Shown piece by piece: positions 14,658 to 23,331 of a stretch of DNA of 37,030 bases. The stretch is from JAQXDR01 sp038138625 (GTDB lineage: Bacteria; Pseudomonadota; Alphaproteobacteria; Rhodobacterales; Rhodobacteraceae), in assembly GCA_038138625.1 (NCBI GenBank), contig JAYQEA010000028.1, positions 1 through 37,030 of the forward strand, in the 5' to 3' direction. The first letter of the stretch is position 1; each line of letters starts with the position of its first letter. Below the pieces are notes generated by a model. The model was given only the letters and a program-made list of their open reading frames with translations. It was not told the origin of the DNA and made no database searches. The position numbers and the translations under genes were made by a program.

Positions 14658-16277
14658 GTGTCAAATATTATTTGGTTCCCTTTTAACATGATTTCACCTT
14701 CTGATCTCGATCCATGGGTCACGTTCCCATCAGCCACGCGGGTTCGTCAGGACCTCAAATACAGTGTGGTGCAGGATGGAGGCTATCAAGCGGTCTGGAC
14801 CGAATATGGCTATGATCACAATACATCTTCCACTGTTTGGGCCCGCAGCTTTGACAAAATAGGACGACCCTTGGCAGAGGCGAGGATGATTGCATCTGAC
14901 GGTGCAAGACGCCCTGATCTGGGTTCGACTCATGGTTTGATCGTATTTGATCGGCCAAATGGTGCTGGTGAACGTGAAATTGTTTTGCGGGACCGGTTTG
15001 GGCAAGAGGATATCTTGGGGACGGGAGAAGGTGCCCTGTTGTTAGCCGATAATCGCACAGCGATCTGGCATAACGATCATGGCGTTGCAGGCACTGACGG
15101 ACCGATTTGGGCTGGTCTGCTAAGTGGCCAAGTCGCAGCGGCATCGCAAAAAGATACCAGTTTGGTGGTCTGGTCCGGTTGGGGTGTTGATGCCTATGGC
15201 AGTGGGATTGCAGCCGTGACCATTGATGCTGCTGGAACAATCGGTTCTGTCATCAAAGTCAACAGTTTTGCATGGGGCAATCAGTCGGCAGCCCAGGTTC
15301 TTGCATTGCCGGATGGCGGTTGGCTGGTTGGCTGGAGCCTTCAAATGGGCACAGGATATAGCCACCGGGTCCAGCGTATAGATGATGTCGGCGCAACTAT
15401 CGGACCGGAGATCAGTTTGCCGGGCTTCAGCCATGGCCCTGATTTTGACCTGTCCGTGGATGACAACGGCTCTGTGATCCTTGCCAGCACTGATCTGTAT
15501 TGGCAGTTGCACGCAGATGGTAGCCTCGTGCTTGCTGACATGACTGATGAGGCGACCCTGTCATTTAATGAACAAGGGGCTCTTCGGCTGACGCATGAAA
15601 CACAGCTGGACTGGGTTCAGACGGTCACAACACCGGATGCTGTACTGGCTGACGGGCAAGATATGTGGCTGTCCGTCACGCTGGGACAGGATTTGCCATC
15701 AGTGGATGTTGTGACGTATTGGTCGCCATCACCGTACTTTGATCTGACAACTGCGCGGGTCTTGGATATTGAACGCGACCCAGCCATAGATGATGGGCCC
15801 TTACAGATCCGCATTCAGGACCATATCCTTACCCATGCAGGCGATGGGTGGCTTTTTGTACGCGCAGAACGTCGTGATACAGGGCAGATGTCTGATCCGA
15901 TAGCGCTCGCGCAACCCGTGCAGGTTCCGAAGCCTGCAGATCCAGTTCTTACGCATATGTCTTGGCACGCTGAAGGCCTTGAACGCGATCAGTTCGTCCT
16001 AAGATATGAAATGGAAAACAGGGGTGATCAAACGGCCTGGGACCATCAGATTGATTTTTATTGGAGCCCAGACGGGGAAGAGGATGAGCTGATATTCCTA
16101 TCCTCCGACCGATTAAGCGGTATTTCGCCCGACAAGATCACGCATGGGTTCGAAGCCTATGATGATGACATGCTGTCGGCCTTGGGCAATGGCTACATCT
16201 TGGCGCGATGGGACGGGATGGCTGACCCTCACGACCCGTTACCGCTTGTTATTTCATCATATGATTGGGACGGATGA
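14658..16277 (+). CDS. Unrecognised propeller-like protein with duplicated C-terminal YWSP module, probably secreted
   Basis: A 539-aa protein of unknown function. Residues 15-330 are rich in W, G and D with recurring 'x-W-x(3)-G-G-W-L-V-G-W'-type strands and acidic turns, which suggests a beta-propeller. Two CARDB-like beta-sandwich modules follow, each with a YWSP strand (VDVVTYWSPSPYFDLTTARV and QIDFYWSPDGEEDELIF). The protein is acidic, has no Sec signal peptide, and ends in hydrophobic and acidic residues, as many type I secreted Rhodobacterales proteins do; secretion is inference. The start is uncertain: GTG 14658 has an AAAGG only 3 bp away, while ATG 14688 lacks a clear site. No secretion genes are adjacent. 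Confidence 0.7.
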   Translation: MSNIIWFPFNMISPSDLDPWVTFPSATRVRQDLKYSVVQDGGYQAVWTEYGYDHNTSSTVWARSFDKIGRPLAEARMIASDGARRPDLGSTHGLIVFDRPNGAGEREIVLRDRFGQEDILGTGEGALLLADNRTAIWHNDHGVAGTDGPIWAGLLSGQVAAASQKDTSLVVWSGWGVDAYGSGIAAVTIDAAGTIGSVIKVNSFAWGNQSAAQVLALPDGGWLVGWSLQMGTGYSHRVQRIDDVGATIGPEISLPGFSHGPDFDLSVDDNGSVILASTDLYWQLHADGSLVLADMTDEATLSFNEQGALRLTHETQLDWVQTVTTPDAVLADGQDMWLSVTLGQDLPSVDVVTYWSPSPYFDLTTARVLDIERDPAIDDGPLQIRIQDHILTHAGDGWLFVRAERRDTGQMSDPIALAQPVQVPKPADPVLTHMSWHAEGLERDQFVLRYEMENRGDQTAWDHQIDFYWSPDGEEDELIFLSSDRLSGISPDKITHGFEAYDDDMLSALGNGYILARWDGMADPHDPLPLVISSYDWDG

Positions 16278-16304
16278 TCCGGTGTAGATTGCGAAACAGC
16301 TGGA

Positions 16305-16748
16305 TCAGGTATCCGTATCCAGCCAAATTGTGACTGGCCCGTCATTGACAAGGCTAACCTGCATGTCCGCGCCAAAACGACCCAATGACACAGGTATGTT
16401 CAGGTCTTTGAGTGAGTCAGCGAAATGGTGATACAGGGCTGCCCCCTGATCTGGTTGTGCAGCCTGGGAAAAGCCGGGTCTGTTTCCCCTTTTGGTGTCT
16501 GCAGCCAGGGTGAACTGGCTCACAACCAGAGCGCCTCCACCTACATCCGTCAAAGAGCGATTCATCTTTCCAGCGTCATCTTGGAAAATTCGAAGCTTTG
16601 AGATTTTTTTTGCCAGCGCTTCGGCCACCTGTCTGTCATCGTCTTGCATGGCGCATACAAGAACCAAAACACCACGCCCAATGTCGCCGATCGTTTCGCC
16701 ATCGACGTCAACTGCGGCTCGGGTAACGCGCTGTAGTAAAGCTCTCAT
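16305..16748 (-). CDS. dtd: D-aminoacyl-tRNA deacylase
   Basis: A 147-aa Dtd that hydrolyses D-amino acids (and glycine) mischarged on tRNA. The two signature motifs are SQFTL (77-81) and GPVT (137-140, the family's Gly-Pro motif). The N-terminus MRALLQRVTRAAV and the C-terminus are standard, so the ATG at 16748 is used rather than the five-codon longer frame. That ATG overlaps the stop of the upstream kinase gene (ATGA), which suggests coupling. The 3' end is 27 bp from the end of the convergent 539-aa protein gene. Confidence 0.96.
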   Translation of the reverse strand: MRALLQRVTRAAVDVDGETIGDIGRGVLVLVCAMQDDDRQVAEALAKKISKLRIFQDDAGKMNRSLTDVGGGALVVSQFTLAADTKRGNRPGFSQAAQPDQGAALYHHFADSLKDLNIPVSLGRFGADMQVSLVNDGPVTIWLDTDT

Positions 16749-17647
16749 AACTCTGCATACCATGGTGGATTTGCACCGGCGCGGGCAACGGTCACCGCCG
16801 CCGCTGTGATCCCCAGATCAAGTGCGGGCCGCAGGGCGTCATCACTGGCATTTGTCAAGGCAGCGCGCGTTAGTAAACCGTCGCGATCAAGGCCCGCCAA
16901 AAGCCCTGCATTAAAGGTATCTCCGGCTCCGACGGTATCAACAACCTGTGCAGGTTTCGCGGCGACCTCAAAGCGCCCTTGGCCACGATAAACCTCGGCT
17001 CCTTTTGCGCCTTTGGTCACAACAACCAAACGCGCACCAAGGTTTAGAAGGTTACCAACACCCCCTCCGATCCAGTCCAGATCCTCGTCAGAGACTTTCA
17101 CAATGTCGGCAGCTCCGAGCATCCGGTTCAAGCGATCTCGGTACCCGCTTTCATCTGTAATGAAGCCCGGCCGGATATTGGGATCCAGCATGATCACCCT
17201 TTGTCTGGCATTCCGCAGGCACAATTCGGCATAGCTGTTTGCAGCGGGTTCGCTGACAAGGCTGATCCCGCCAAAAAACAAGGCTGAGCACTCTGCGCCA
17301 AGATCCGGCAAATCTGCAAGCGATAGCATCCGTCCGGCTGTGTTTTCATCATAAAATGCATATGTCGCCTGACCGTCCGTGAGTGTCACAAAAGCCAAGG
17401 TGGTTGGGCGGTCGCTTTTAGGACACAGATCCGAGGAGACTTTGCTAGCGGCCAACTGATGTGTCAGCCGTGTGCCAAACAGATCTTTAGACAGCCCACC
17501 AAAATATCCGGCAGGGGCCCCCAATCGTCCAAGTGCTATTGCAGTATTGAACACCGCCCCGCCTGCATGGGGCGCAAAGGCGTCTTCGCCCTCTGTACTA
17601 TTGCGGGGCAGCATATCAATCAGGGCTTCTCCACAGCATAGAATCAT
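16745..17647 (-). CDS. PfkB-family sugar kinase, probable fructokinase
   Basis: A 300-aa ribokinase/PfkB-type kinase that phosphorylates a sugar with ATP. The N-terminal block is CCGEALIDMLP with APHAGGAVFNTAIALGRLG (PfkB signature 1). Signature 2 is DTVGAGDTFNAG, with catalytic base D243. LDPNIRPGFI and VKVSDEDL are typical of bacterial fructokinases (EC 2.7.1.4), which is the best substrate guess. A ribokinase or ketohexokinase specificity cannot be excluded. It is coupled to dtd by a 4-base overlap. No sugar transporter is adjacent. Confidence 0.88.
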   Translation of the reverse strand: MILCCGEALIDMLPRNSTEGEDAFAPHAGGAVFNTAIALGRLGAPAGYFGGLSKDLFGTRLTHQLAASKVSSDLCPKSDRPTTLAFVTLTDGQATYAFYDENTAGRMLSLADLPDLGAECSALFFGGISLVSEPAANSYAELCLRNARQRVIMLDPNIRPGFITDESGYRDRLNRMLGAADIVKVSDEDLDWIGGGVGNLLNLGARLVVVTKGAKGAEVYRGQGRFEVAAKPAQVVDTVGAGDTFNAGLLAGLDRDGLLTRAALTNASDDALRPALDLGITAAAVTVARAGANPPWYAEL

Positions 17648-17704
17648 AAGATTCCTCCGTTCGGTGCGGGTATGACCGGTTTCGCATGTTTCAAGATCAT
17701 AGAT

Positions 17705-18694
17705 TTAGTCGCAAACGCGCAAAACGATTTTTCCGATATGGGCAGAGCTTTCCATCCGCGCATGTGCGGCGGCTGCCTCTGACAGGGGAAATTCGCTGTC
17801 GAACACTGGTGCTATGCGGCCTGCATTTAAAACAGGCCATACCTTGTGCAACAACTCATCTGCAATTCGGGCTTTTGCGAGATCACTCTGTGGTCTTAAG
17901 GTCGAGCCCGTAATCGTTTGGCGTCGGACCATCAACGGAGCAAGGTTCAGTTTGACGACGGGTCCCTGCAGAAATGCAATCTGAACAAGCCGACCGTCTT
18001 CGGCCAATGTGGCGAGGTTACGCTGGATGTAATCCCCTCCGACCATGTCTAGGATTATATCTGCACCACCCTCGTTTTGCAGCACGTCCACATAATCTTC
18101 ATCGCGATAGTTGATTGCACGTTCCGCACCGAGTGTAAGGCAGGCTTTGCATTTCTCCTCAGAGCCTGCTGTCACGAAGACCCGAGCGCCAAAGACCCGC
18201 GCCAGCTGGATTGCTGTGGTTCCGATTCCTGATGATCCGCCATGGATGAGAAACCGCTCGCCCGCTTGCAGGCCGCCACGCATGAAGACATTGCTCCAAA
18301 CGGTGAAGAATGTTTCAGGCAGGCAGGCCGCATCCCGCATCGACATATCTGTTGGAATTGGCAGGCAATGCGCGGCGGGTGTAACGACATAGTCCGCATA
18401 GCCCCCGCCTGGCAGCAGGGCACAGACCTGATCCCCCATTGCCAACGTATGGACATCCGATCCAAGTGCCACAACTTCGCCAGAAGCCTCCAAACCGGGA
18501 AGATCGCTTGCCCCGGGGGGGGGATTATAGCTTCCTGCGCGTTGCAAGGCATCTGGACGGTTCACACCAGCATACGCGACTTTGAGCAGAACCTGTCCGG
18601 GACCCGGAGTAGGTAAGGGACGATTGAACGTCATTTTCAGGACGTTCGGTCCACCTGGTTCGGTTATTTCAACGGCGCGCATCGTTTGGGTCAT
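17705..18694 (-). CDS. NAD(P)H quinone oxidoreductase, zinc-free MDR family (QOR/PIG3 type)
   Basis: A 329-aa medium-chain dehydrogenase/reductase. The N-terminal GroES-like domain has AYAGVNRPDALQRAG, LPGLEASGEVVALG and GDQVCALLPGGGYADY. The Rossmann domain has GGSSGIGTTAIQLAR and DMVGGDYIQRNL. The structural-zinc cysteine cluster of alcohol dehydrogenases is absent, as expected for quinone oxidoreductases; the PIG3-like NTLRPQ-type segment appears as STLRPQS. The start at 18694 (MTQTMRAVEI) has AAAGGA just upstream; the frame open to 18763 does not fit the family. It probably reduces quinones or electrophilic enones with NADPH. 247 bp separate it from the COQ9 gene. Confidence 0.92.
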   Translation of the reverse strand: MTQTMRAVEITEPGGPNVLKMTFNRPLPTPGPGQVLLKVAYAGVNRPDALQRAGSYNPPPGASDLPGLEASGEVVALGSDVHTLAMGDQVCALLPGGGYADYVVTPAAHCLPIPTDMSMRDAACLPETFFTVWSNVFMRGGLQAGERFLIHGGSSGIGTTAIQLARVFGARVFVTAGSEEKCKACLTLGAERAINYRDEDYVDVLQNEGGADIILDMVGGDYIQRNLATLAEDGRLVQIAFLQGPVVKLNLAPLMVRRQTITGSTLRPQSDLAKARIADELLHKVWPVLNAGRIAPVFDSEFPLSEAAAAHARMESSAHIGKIVLRVCD

Positions 18695-18941
18695 AAGAGG
18701 TCCTTTCGTTGCGTATAAGCTTATCAGGCTAACGAAGTGGGGGAAACTATCGCGATGGCGCAAAGACGAGGTCGGTCAGTTTGAAATCCCCTGTTTGCGC
18801 ACTTTCGGCCAACATCCTGTGAAGGCCCCGTATGGGCCAGCCTTGTTTGCCGTGACCAGAAGATGACCTGCCCCAAGCTCCCAACCTAACGGCAAATCGC
18901 GCCTTAATGACAGTTGTGCAGCCAAGCCGTTTTTGCAGATG

Positions 18942-19643
18942 CTATGGCGTATCTTTATACATGAATGCGTTAAATCGCCCTGGTAAGTCATTGGGCATCT
19001 GCGGCGGGCGCACACGCGATAGAAGTTTTTCGGCGCCTTGAACAAATGGCCCCAAGCCGGGCGCCTTGCGCATTTGACCTTTTAGTTTTTCTATCTGCAT
19101 CACGTTGTCGATACGTCTGTCTAAGAACTCCCACGTTGCCTGATGCTCGGACGAATCGTCGCCCAACCAATACAGGACGGTTGCCGAATAGACCCCAGAC
19201 AAGGTCGCGCGTTTGCTGTACCAATTATGATCGGTCGAGGTGTCGCCAAGAATGGTCCAGATCCGATCTGCCGTTCCCCAAATCGCCTTGGCCCCATCGG
19301 GCGCGTTCATCGGCAAGGCCATTAACGTGACCCCCCGACGCACGGCTTCTTTATCATCAATACCTTCTAACCTGAGGCGCACGGCCAGCGCTATCTTGTC
19401 ACGAAACCGTAAACCATTAAGATCTCTTGATCTTATCGCTGCTTCCATTGCCGCGTCACCCTGCCGGTGAAAGGCCAGTGCCAGGTCAGTGGCCCGTCTG
19501 GGGAACAGGGCGCGCGCAACTGTGGGATCGACACCACTGTCAGCCACGGCTGCATGAAAACAGGCGTCTGACCAACCGTCAAAGGCCACATGGGGCAGGG
19601 CGGCTTGCAGAAGGGCGGTTTGTGGGTCGTTCAATCTGGTCAC
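18942..19643 (-). CDS. COQ9 family protein (ubiquinone biosynthesis)
   Basis: A 233-aa protein of the COQ9 family, a TetR-like helical lipid-binding protein that in mitochondria presents quinone intermediates to COQ7. Family blocks are visible: LLQAALPHVAFDGWSDACF near the N-terminus, LFPRRATDLALAFHRQGD, and the C-terminal ADRIWTILGDTSTDHNWYSK followed by LSGVYSATVLYWLGD. GTG 19643 is preferred because AAAGGAG lies 9 bp upstream; the frame is open to 19718. It is divergent from rpsU across about 100 bp and is followed on its own strand by the quinone oxidoreductase. Confidence 0.9.
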   Translation of the reverse strand: MTRLNDPQTALLQAALPHVAFDGWSDACFHAAVADSGVDPTVARALFPRRATDLALAFHRQGDAAMEAAIRSRDLNGLRFRDKIALAVRLRLEGIDDKEAVRRGVTLMALPMNAPDGAKAIWGTADRIWTILGDTSTDHNWYSKRATLSGVYSATVLYWLGDDSSEHQATWEFLDRRIDNVMQIEKLKGQMRKAPGLGPFVQGAEKLLSRVRPPQMPNDLPGRFNAFMYKDTP

Positions 19644-19747
19644 GGGCGGTTGCTCCTTTGGGTGACTGGACACCATTTCACAATCATGGTAGCACGCGGT
19701 TTCCTGCAATCCATGCAACTTAAACCTAGAAAGGTGGTGACAACCAC

Positions 19748-19954
19748 ATGCAGGTCAGTGTTCGCGACAACAATGTCGATCAGGCGCTTCGTGCGCTCAA
19801 GAAAAAGCTCCAGCGCGAGGGCGTATTTCGTGAAATGAAGCTTAAGCAGCATTTCGAAAAGCCGTCCGAGAAAAAAGCGCGCGAGAAGGCCGAGGCCATC
19901 CGCCGTGCCCGCAAGCTGGCGCGTAAGAAAGCGCAGCGCGAAGGGATGCTCTGA
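19748..19954 (+). CDS. rpsU: 30S ribosomal protein S21
   Basis: A 68-aa, very basic S21 (MQVSVRDNNVDQALRALKKK at the start, LKQHFEKPSEKKAREKAEAI in the middle, KLARKKAQREGML at the end). S21 is a late-assembling small-subunit protein that helps initiation. Length and composition match alphaproteobacterial S21. An AAAGGTGG site lies upstream of the ATG. It is monocistronic and followed by an intrinsic terminator at 20003. Confidence 0.97.
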   Translation: MQVSVRDNNVDQALRALKKKLQREGVFREMKLKQHFEKPSEKKAREKAEAIRRARKLARKKAQREGML

Positions 19955-20002
19955 AGACCCTCGCCCAAGGGCGTTTGTTCTCAGAGTGGACACATTTTGA
20001 TG

Positions 20003-20035
20003 ACCCCCGGCCTTTGGTTCGGGGGTTTGTCTTTT
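20003..20035 (+). terminator. Intrinsic terminator after rpsU
   Basis: ACCCCCG (20003-20009), a 10-base spacer, CGGGGGT (20020-20026), then TTTGTCTTTT. This is a 7-bp GC-rich stem followed by a T-rich tract, 49 bp after the rpsU stop. A weaker CGCCC/GGGCG pair lies just before it (19962-19973). The convergent dehydrogenase gene ends at 20085. Confidence 0.8.
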
Positions 20036-20084
20036 GGATATGCCATGTCTTTGCGGCTCGTCGCAGGAAAGCATGAGGATTTTC

Positions 20085-20885
20085 CTAATGAGCCGGAGCA
20101 GCGACAGGATCCAAAAGCGTTCGGCCTCCGTCAACGGTCATAATCTGACCTGTGATAAATCCTGCTCCTTCAGAAGCAAGATATTGTACTGCATCCGCCA
20201 ACTCGCCAGGTGCGGCAATCCGCCCAAGGGGTGTGTGATCTTCTATATCCTCGCGAAAGGACCTGTTTTCTTTCAAAGCACCTTTCAGGCTTTCCGACAT
20301 GACCGAACCAAATGCAACCGCGTTGACCCGAATGCGCTTATGCGCAAGTGCCACTGCCATGGAGCGGGTCATCTGATCGAGAGCGGCCGTTGACACAGAA
20401 TAGGCCATAAGGTCGGGATGCGTGCGCCGCGCCGCAATAGAAGACAGGTTCACAATCGCGCCTGCCTGCCGGTCCGAGTCTGGGCTGGCCTGCTTTATCA
20501 TACGTTTGGCGACCAGCTGGGACAGCCGCAGTGCCGTGATCATATTTTGTTCAAGCATGACGCTGATGGAATCGTCATCTAGGTTAAGAGGGTCAGAGGA
20601 CATGATCTGCCGGCTTCCATTCACCAGAATATCCACCCGGTCAAACGCATCCAGTGTGGCCGATAACAAGTTTGCGATGCTCAGGCGTTCGCGCAGATCG
20701 CCAGCAAAGCTGCGTATTGTCCCGTCCTCTGGCAAGGCGCCCAATTCGTTTTCCAGGCCCGCTTCGTCCATATCTGCAAACATGACATTGGCACCTTGAT
20801 TAGCAAAATGGCGGGCTATTGCCAATCCAACACCGTTTGCAGCGCCTGTGACGATGGCTGTTTTGCCTTCGATGGAGAATGACAT
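20085..20885 (-). CDS. Short-chain dehydrogenase/reductase with substituted catalytic lysine
   Basis: A 266-aa classical-type SDR. The cofactor motif is TGAANGVG (13-20), the acidic residue after strand two (ADMD) suggests NAD(H), N114 is conserved, and the serine is in NLSS (S148/S149). The active-site tetrad is altered: YxxxK reads Y162-S-V-S-T166, and NNAG reads VNGS. The codon for residue 166 is ACG where AAG would give lysine, a one-base difference. Either the protein has lost normal dehydrogenase chemistry, or this is a sequence error. The rest of the fold is intact (ITGQIMTVDGGRTL near the C-terminus). The substrate is unknown. Confidence 0.85.
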   Translation of the reverse strand: MSFSIEGKTAIVTGAANGVGLAIARHFANQGANVMFADMDEAGLENELGALPEDGTIRSFAGDLRERLSIANLLSATLDAFDRVDILVNGSRQIMSSDPLNLDDDSISVMLEQNMITALRLSQLVAKRMIKQASPDSDRQAGAIVNLSSIAARRTHPDLMAYSVSTAALDQMTRSMAVALAHKRIRVNAVAFGSVMSESLKGALKENRSFREDIEDHTPLGRIAAPGELADAVQYLASEGAGFITGQIMTVDGGRTLLDPVAAPAH

Positions 20886-20927
20886 GGCGGTCCCTTGTAC
20901 GATTGCAAGATATTATAGTACGCGACC

Positions 20928-21890
20928 CTATCCTCTCAGACGAGGGGTATCGGCCACAATGACTTTAAATCTGCCAGATGTGTTAATCGAGGTGATTTTT
21001 GAAAACGCCGCCTGCAAGGTCGTCTCGTAGGGAAGATGTCTGTTCGCGACCATATAAAGCTGGCCCTTTGGCATCAAAATACGTGCGGCTGTTTGTATAA
21101 ACGCCTGACCAAGTTCGGGTTTACCCTTGCGGCCTTCGTGAAACGGCGGATTCATAACAACCGCATGCATTTTTATTTTAGGTGCCCAAGTGGTAACATC
21201 GGACCAATGGAACCGCGCCCTAGCGTCAGATATGTTTTGTCGGGCGCAAGAAATTGCGTCGTTATCGGCCTCGACAAGATGCAGTTCGCTCACAGAGTCA
21301 TTTTTCAAAATAGTTTGAGACAGAAACCCCCATCCGGCGCCCAGATCAGCAATACGGCCGGATAAAACCGGCAGATGAGCCAAAAGCGCACGCGAGCCCG
21401 GATCAGGGCCGTCAGCGGAAAAGACCCCGGGATATGTTGAAAACCCGCCAATGTCCTGCATTTGCGGTAGCCAATCGTCAAACATGCCGCCACTGAACCA
21501 AAAACACCGTCCGTGTGCTTTGGATACCTGTCCAAGAATAGACTTTGTTCGACCTTTTACAGCGCGCAGGATGGCGTCCACCCCATCGGTTTTGGCCCCA
21601 TCTACAACAACTACACCTGATCCAACTGCCCGCGATGCCTGCGCAATCCATGATTTGGCACGCGCTTTTTCGCGGGGAAGCGTGACCAAAGCCATTGCAG
21701 CTTTCCCATCGGGCGACGTTGTGCAGCGCCACCCCATGTTTTGAAATGCATCATGTTCTGGTCGCGATGGCGTAACAATCAAGGTGTTGTCTTTGGGCAG
21801 CGGAGGTACGGCAGACCCAAAACATATTACGTGGCCTTCGGATAACTCCAAAAGGCCATGTTTCAGGCAGTGCTCAAAGCGATGGGTCAC
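20928..21890 (-). CDS. Class I SAM-dependent methyltransferase, RsmC-like
   Basis: A 320-aa protein with the RsmC layout: a degenerate N-terminal half (about 1-140) and a C-terminal Rossmann methyltransferase domain. SAM motif I is ADLGAGWGFLS (181-191), the acidic LVEADNDAI follows, and the catalytic motif IV is NPPF (247-250), typical of N2-guanine methyltransferases. HEGRKGKPELGQAFIQTAAR and LYMVANRHLPYE match RsmC/RlmG proteins. The predicted reaction is N2-methylation of a guanine in 16S rRNA (G1207 in E. coli). It lies 12 bp after clpS and 42 bp before the SDR gene on the same strand. Confidence 0.87.
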   Translation of the reverse strand: MTHRFEHCLKHGLLELSEGHVICFGSAVPPLPKDNTLIVTPSRPEHDAFQNMGWRCTTSPDGKAAMALVTLPREKARAKSWIAQASRAVGSGVVVVDGAKTDGVDAILRAVKGRTKSILGQVSKAHGRCFWFSGGMFDDWLPQMQDIGGFSTYPGVFSADGPDPGSRALLAHLPVLSGRIADLGAGWGFLSQTILKNDSVSELHLVEADNDAISCARQNISDARARFHWSDVTTWAPKIKMHAVVMNPPFHEGRKGKPELGQAFIQTAARILMPKGQLYMVANRHLPYETTLQAAFSKITSINTSGRFKVIVADTPRLRG

Positions 21891-21902
21891 GATAACCGCT
21901 GC

Positions 21903-22265
21903 CTATTCCTTTTCCATGGTACACTGCAGCGGATGTTGATGTCGCCGTGAAAAATCCATGACTTGACTGACCTTGGTTTCTGCCACTTCGTGACTGAAAA
22001 CCCCTACGACGGCGACACCCTTTTTATGTACGGTCAGCATGATCTCGAACGATTGTGCATGGTTCAGGCCGAAAAAACGTTCCAACACATGAACCACAAA
22101 TTCCATGGGCGTATAGTCATCGTTCAAGAGTAGCACCTTGTAGAGCGGGGGGCGCTTTGTTTTTGGCTTTGTATCGACAACGACCGAGCTATCCCCGTCG
22201 TCTGGGTTCCCGGCGCCTCGTGTCGACATCACCGTATCGTTAAAGTGCATTTTCAATGGCATCAT
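21903..22265 (-). CDS. clpS: ATP-dependent Clp protease adaptor ClpS
   Basis: A 120-aa ClpS, the N-end-rule adaptor that delivers substrates to ClpAP. The conserved core is PPLYKVLLLNDDYTPMEFVV (including the N-degron pocket DDYTPMEFV) with LTVHKKGVAVVGVFSHEVAE and a C-terminal HPLQCTMEKE. The N-terminus is uncertain: ATG 22265 gives the full length, while the in-frame ATG at 22229 (MSTRGAG) gives 108 aa, closer to many ClpS proteins. Neither has a strong ribosome-binding site. No clpA is adjacent. Confidence 0.95.
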   Translation of the reverse strand: MMPLKMHFNDTVMSTRGAGNPDDGDSSVVVDTKPKTKRPPLYKVLLLNDDYTPMEFVVHVLERFFGLNHAQSFEIMLTVHKKGVAVVGVFSHEVAETKVSQVMDFSRRHQHPLQCTMEKE

Positions 22266-22416
22266 CGCAGTATCATTTTACATCTACAAAGCGGATCTTG
22301 CGTGTCTTAGTACTATATTTAAAGCATCAAACAACGCAGAACAAATAGCTATATAACGCCATCTTTGTCCATGCAAAGTCCTAGCAGACCGATAACCTAC
22401 AATTGACAGGTAAAAT

Positions 22417-23121
22417 ATGACACGCACACTCCGATGTATCGCCTTTGATGCCGACGATACTCTGTGGCACAACGAGCGGTTTTTCAGTCTGAGCCAGGCA
22501 CGATTCGTTGACTTGTTGTCCGATCATGCGCCGCGTGACCAGCTGGAAGTGCGCTTGATCGAGGCAGAACGCCGTAACCTCGGGCGTTATGGCTTTGGCG
22601 TAAAGGGTTTTGTTTTGTCCATGATTGAAAGTGCGTTAGATGTCACAGACAATCGCGTGACCGGATCGGTCATTCGCGCCTTGATCGACACAGGACAAGA
22701 GATGCTGGATCATCCTATTGAGCTGTTACCGCATGCGCGTGAAGCGATTGAGACCCTCTCCGAAGATTATAGGATCCTGCTTATAACCAAAGGCGATTTG
22801 CTGCATCAGGAACGCAAGCTCGCCCATTCTGGGCTTGGAGAGCTTTTTGACGCGGTTCATATTGTGTCGGATAAAACCCCCAAGGTATATGAAGACATTT
22901 TTGAGCAGATACCCGGAGGCGCACCAGCATGCATGATGGTTGGGAACTCCATGAAATCGGACGTTTGTCCTGCATTGGATGCAGGCGCTTGGGGTGTTTT
23001 TGTTCCTCATGATCTTGAGTGGGAATTGGAAACGGCCCCCAAGCCATTGACGCATCCCAGGTATCGTGAAATTTCTGATTTGGGCGTTTTGTCAGGACTG
23101 ATTGCCGAACTTTCGAATTAG
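22417..23121 (+). CDS. HAD-family hydrolase
   Basis: A 234-aa haloacid-dehalogenase-type phosphatase. Motif I is FDADDTLW with nucleophile D11 and acid/base D13. Motif II is the LLITKGD strand. Motif III is the lysine in SDKTPKVYE. Motif IV is MMVGNSMKSDVCPALDAG. A helical cap (about 20-95) is inserted after motif I, as in subfamily I enzymes. The substrate cannot be read from sequence. It is divergent from clpS across about 150 bp. Confidence 0.9.
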   Translation: MTRTLRCIAFDADDTLWHNERFFSLSQARFVDLLSDHAPRDQLEVRLIEAERRNLGRYGFGVKGFVLSMIESALDVTDNRVTGSVIRALIDTGQEMLDHPIELLPHAREAIETLSEDYRILLITKGDLLHQERKLAHSGLGELFDAVHIVSDKTPKVYEDIFEQIPGGAPACMMVGNSMKSDVCPALDAGAWGVFVPHDLEWELETAPKPLTHPRYREISDLGVLSGLIAELSN

Positions 23122-23331
23122 GGTCATTTCAAGGCGGATTGTGGATTTTGCTGGCATTCTTAAGATTTCACATCCATTTGGTATTTTAAGTACATGCAAA
23201 TACTACATATTGTATGCTTTTGAGGTCATACAAAATCGAAATTTAAGCCTCGCTCTGCTTCATTTGTAAGACGCTTTGTGCTAGCGTCACCCGAAACACC
23301 CGTGATCAAACCAACGGGCACCGAGGCAGTT

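Noticed and set aside
18776..19045. 89-codon minus-strand frame after the COQ9 gene
   Set aside because: It starts inside the COQ9 gene in another frame, has no site or recognisable domain, and is best explained as a shadow running into the intergenic space.
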